From Nicotiana tabacum (taxonomy: Eukaryota; Streptophyta; Magnoliopsida; Solanales; Solanaceae), in contig NC_134101.1 in NCBI RefSeq assembly GCF_000715075.1, positions 148,899,084 through 148,963,083 of the forward strand: a stretch of DNA of 64,000 nucleotides. Direction: 5' to 3'. The position numbers were made by a program, and so were the translations under genes. Positions within the stretch are counted from its first letter, which is position 1; every line of letters begins with the position of its first letter. The notes below the pieces were generated by a model. That model was not told the origin of the DNA. It saw nothing but the letters and a program-made list of their open reading frames with translations, and did no database searches. Shown here piece after piece: positions 61,261 to 64,000 of this stretch.

Positions 61261-62792
61261 TGATAACTAGGGATTTTGATACATTTTATACTCCTTCTTG
61301 CTTAAGTTTTGATTAGAAATGTGTACAAAATAGTCCCAAAGTCTCACAAGTTGTGCTTGATTGTAGATTTGATCAACAAGGTGACAAGATGTCAAAGATC
61401 AGCTCAAAAAGGAGTGAAACTTGCCCAAGTACCAAGACAAGTAAGCTCAGGAAAAACAAGGCCAATGCGGCCGCACACCATTCTATGCGGTCCGCACAAG
61501 TGAGGTTCAGAGAGTATGCAACTCAGGCAAAACAGGCAATGCGGCCACATGGGATTTACTGCGGTCCGCATTGGAGTCACTGCGGCCGCACTCGATTTAG
61601 TGCAGTCCACGGAGCCAAGAACCAAAGAATTGCCAGTTTGGAGTTTGAAGCCCAATGTGGTTCACGCTCCATTTCATGCGGACTGCACTAGAAGCCACCG
61701 CGGCCGCACTCCATTCTGTGCGGTCAGCATTGCCCGACTTCAGAGATCTGGATTTTTATGTCAAGAGCCTTAGTGCGACCGCACGTGATTTTGTGCGATC
61801 TGCACTAGCCCCGAAGGGGTAGTTTTGTCCAAAATTTTCAGCTTAGTATAAATAGCTTCTTTTCCCATTTTTAGGTCATCAGATAGTTTATGTACTGAGC
61901 TGCGCTCGTGACTTCGATAGTTTTAGTATTTTGAGCAATTTTAGCTTCATTTCAACATTGAATCCTTTAATTTATCTTAGCAATTAATTAATATGAGTTT
62001 TTCTTCATCTATTTCTTTGTTTTCTTCTCTAATTATGAGTAGCTAGACCCATAAGCTAGGGTTGTGGCTCAATCCTAGTGTGGGTAATTGATGGGTCTTG
62101 TGTTTTAGGGCTAGGTTGACTATGGGTATTTGATATTTGGGCTAATTTCATGTTTAATTGCTGAATTGGTGGTTGCAAACACTAGTTTATGTTTAGTTGA
62201 CTTTGGTTCTTCTTGAGAAAGAGAGCCTAAGTCTCTGAAATTGGTCCAACAAGGAATTGGGGTGTACTCAAGAGATTGATAGCCCCAATTAAAGGGTTAA
62301 ACCTAGAGATAGTAATACCCGACTTGAACCTTGATTGCTTGTGCAAATTTGCATACCCAATTGGTCTTGAGAAAGTCAATTCGAGCAAAATCATTCGAAC
62401 CACCGAGAAGTGTAGAGGGTGTAGAATCGTGCAACGGTTATATCATACTCTCCAAATATGTCAATCATGCCTTAGACTCAAGTATCCGTCAATTGACCAC
62501 CTATGTGAAATTCACTACCCTAGTGCCTTTTAATCATTAGAACTACTCGCAATAGTTTAATCTTAGCTTACTTTAGTTTAATTTAGCATTATAGTTTTAT
62601 ATAATTAGAAGTAAATCAAAAACCCATAAATGTTAAGAAGTGCAATTTGGAACACATAAACAACTCTCAATTATATAGACACTCGACTCCAACTTCTAGC
62701 TCCCTGTAGAAATCGATCCCGACCTTAATCGGGTAAAATCTTCTTCGACCCTCTTTCGCTACTCAATAGTAGTGCAGGGTTGGCTTCGATTA
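61261..62792 (+). mobile_element. Athila 3-prime LTR
   Basis: Starts TGATAACTAGGG; ends GGCTTCGATTA, the terminal CA having become TA. It has the CpG palindrome array (61464-61808) and TATAAATA (61847-61854) at the same places as the 5-prime LTR, and keeps a segment of about 30 bp near 61360 that the 5-prime LTR lacks. Confidence 0.92.
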
Positions 62793-62797
62793 GCGTG
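62793..62797. repeat. right target-site duplication GCGTG of the Athila
   Basis: Exact repeat of 48885-48889. Confidence 0.9.
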
Positions 62798-64000
62798 CAC
62801 CCTGTGAATTGTGACTCTGTTGTTTCCATGGCACTGTGTAGTGATCCTATTTTGTTGATATCTGTATTTTCACCATGTGATAAAGTAACTGAACTGTCAA
62901 TCATGCTATATATCATGTTTAGGCTTTATGCTGATATTGTTAGGACCCATAGTGGTCATTTTTTGCGGTCATCTTACTGATTTCATTGTTATTTTGTACT
63001 CAGTCATATTCATGCATTCATATCATTTCTCAATCTCAATTGTTGTTTATTGATACATCAATCATTATTGTCAGGCTGGTTTCATAACATTGTGAGCCCA
63101 TGAATGAGACTGGAGAGATTGATGATTGTGTGAGGCCGAGGGCATGAGTGAGAGTGATACTATAGGATCGGGCTACACGCCACAGCATGATATATTGATT
63201 ATATTTTATGGGATCGGGCTGCATGCCACAGCGATATAGTGCTTGGGCTAAAGGAGCCCCACTAAAGTCTGCACACCCACAGTGAGCGCAGTTGATTATA
63301 TATTTATATATAGATCGGGTTGCACGCCGCAACGAGTATTATGGCTATTTATATATATGGATTGGGTTGCACGTCGGCAACGAGCCTTATGGCTATATAC
63401 ATGTGGATTGGGTTGCACGCCGCAACAAGCCTTATGACTATATATATGTGTGGATCGGGTTGCACGCCGCAACGAGTATTGTATAGTGTTGAGTGATTGA
63501 GTGTGCTGAGTGTTGACCACGGTAAGAGAGAAATACAAGATAGTGAGATTGAGTACTCTGAGAGTGTGAGTACATGATCTTATCACTGAGAGGCATTGCA
63601 TTTGCCACGCATACTTGAGATACATGCATAGAGATGCATTTCCTTTTATTGCCCATTTTTGGTGACGTTCATGATTTTACCTGTATCTTGACATGTAGGC
63701 ATAGAGATTTACTTTCTTCATGCTATCTGAAATTGAAACATTTACCTGATGAAAGGTTTTTGGGAAAAATTACAGTTTTCAAACTCACTCATATTTTTGA
63801 CGATTTCGGTAAAGGATTTGGGTTTTCACTGATATACTTGACAAGCTGAACTATTTTTGGAAAACTATGAAAAGGCTGAGCATTTTATCTCTGAGTTACT
63901 TCTTTATTTAGTTTCTTTACACTGTTATGATCTACTATTGGTTATTAGTGTTGGATCGGACCCATATTTTAGCTCGTCACTACTTTCAACCTAAGGTTTG
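62798..64000 (+). mobile_element. gypsy LTR (plus), right part, runs off the window
   Basis: Continuation of the LTR that starts at 47157. It contains the hairpin-core minisatellite (63150-63480) and blocks also seen, inverted, at 19825-20150. The 3-prime end is beyond position 64000. No coding frame. Confidence 0.65.
63150..63480 (+). repeat. minisatellite with GTTGC/GCAAC hairpin core (plus LTR)
   Basis: Units of about 45-50 bp with core GATCGGGTTGCACGCCGCAACGAG occur near 63313, 63359, 63408 and 63452. Diverged units (GGGCTACACGCCACAGC, GGGCTGCATGCCACAGC) lie near 63170 and 63215. The core is an inverted repeat GTTGC - 5 nt - GCAAC, related to the minus-LTR array at 21302-21612. Confidence 0.85.

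Larger units (their letters stand above)
48890..62792 (+). mobile_element. full-length Athila (Ty3/gypsy) retrotransposon, 13.9 kb, coding decayed
   Basis: LTRs of about 1.5 kb (48890-50390 and 61261-62792), target duplications GCGTG, a tRNA-Asp primer-binding site, gag, protease, RT/RNase H, integrase, an env-position third ORF and a polypurine tract occur in Athila order. All reading frames carry stops or frameshifts. LTRs differ by indels (including about 30 bp near 48983/61357) and many substitutions, so this copy is older than the Ogre. It is inserted in a plus-oriented gypsy LTR. Confidence 0.93.

Overview
This window is plant nuclear DNA, most likely from a Solanaceae species and plausibly Nicotiana. 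That placement is inference: it rests on the size and style of the Ogre/Tat and Athila retroelements and their LTRs. I found no host gene, tRNA or rRNA gene. Nearly all of the window is transposable elements nested in one another, separated by AT-rich remnants.

Layout. (1) 1-6655: stacked remnants of Ty3/gypsy LTRs and 3-prime internal regions on the + strand, ending in an Athila-like LTR fragment. (2) 6760-19430: a decayed CACTA (En/Spm) DNA transposon on the - strand. Its TNP2 transposase gene is split by a minus-oriented solo LTR (9727-17045, target duplication CATAT). That LTR is itself split by a 4.6-kb plus-oriented Tat-type solo LTR (10264-14871). (3) 19825-22554 and 45552-47156: minus-oriented gypsy LTR sequence, split by a 23-kb Ogre element (22555-45551, - strand, target duplication ACTGC). 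(4) 47157-48889 and 62798-64000: a plus-oriented gypsy LTR running off the window, split by a 13.9-kb Athila element (48890-62792, + strand, target duplication GCGTG).

The Ogre copy is young and structurally complete. It has near-identical 4.4-kb LTRs, a primer-binding site, an extra ORF1 of 685 codons, gag, a protease with a G-patch-like tail, RT, RNase H, archaeal-type RNase H, integrase, a 41/54-bp minisatellite in its 3-prime region and a polypurine tract. A 164-nt intron can be predicted between the protease and RT frames, and it joins them in phase. Four small lesions break gag and pol; ORF1 and the RNase H/integrase frame are open. The Athila copy is older, with many in-frame stops, and it carries a third, env-position ORF.

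The most interesting signals are non-coding. First, a two-hairpin motif occurs four times in the Ogre, in non-coding stretches along its length, and the stems change sequence while keeping base pairing. Second, arrays of CpG-rich palindromes lie just upstream of TATA boxes in LTRs of different lineages, and again inside the Athila upstream of its third ORF, which suggests an internal U3-like promoter.
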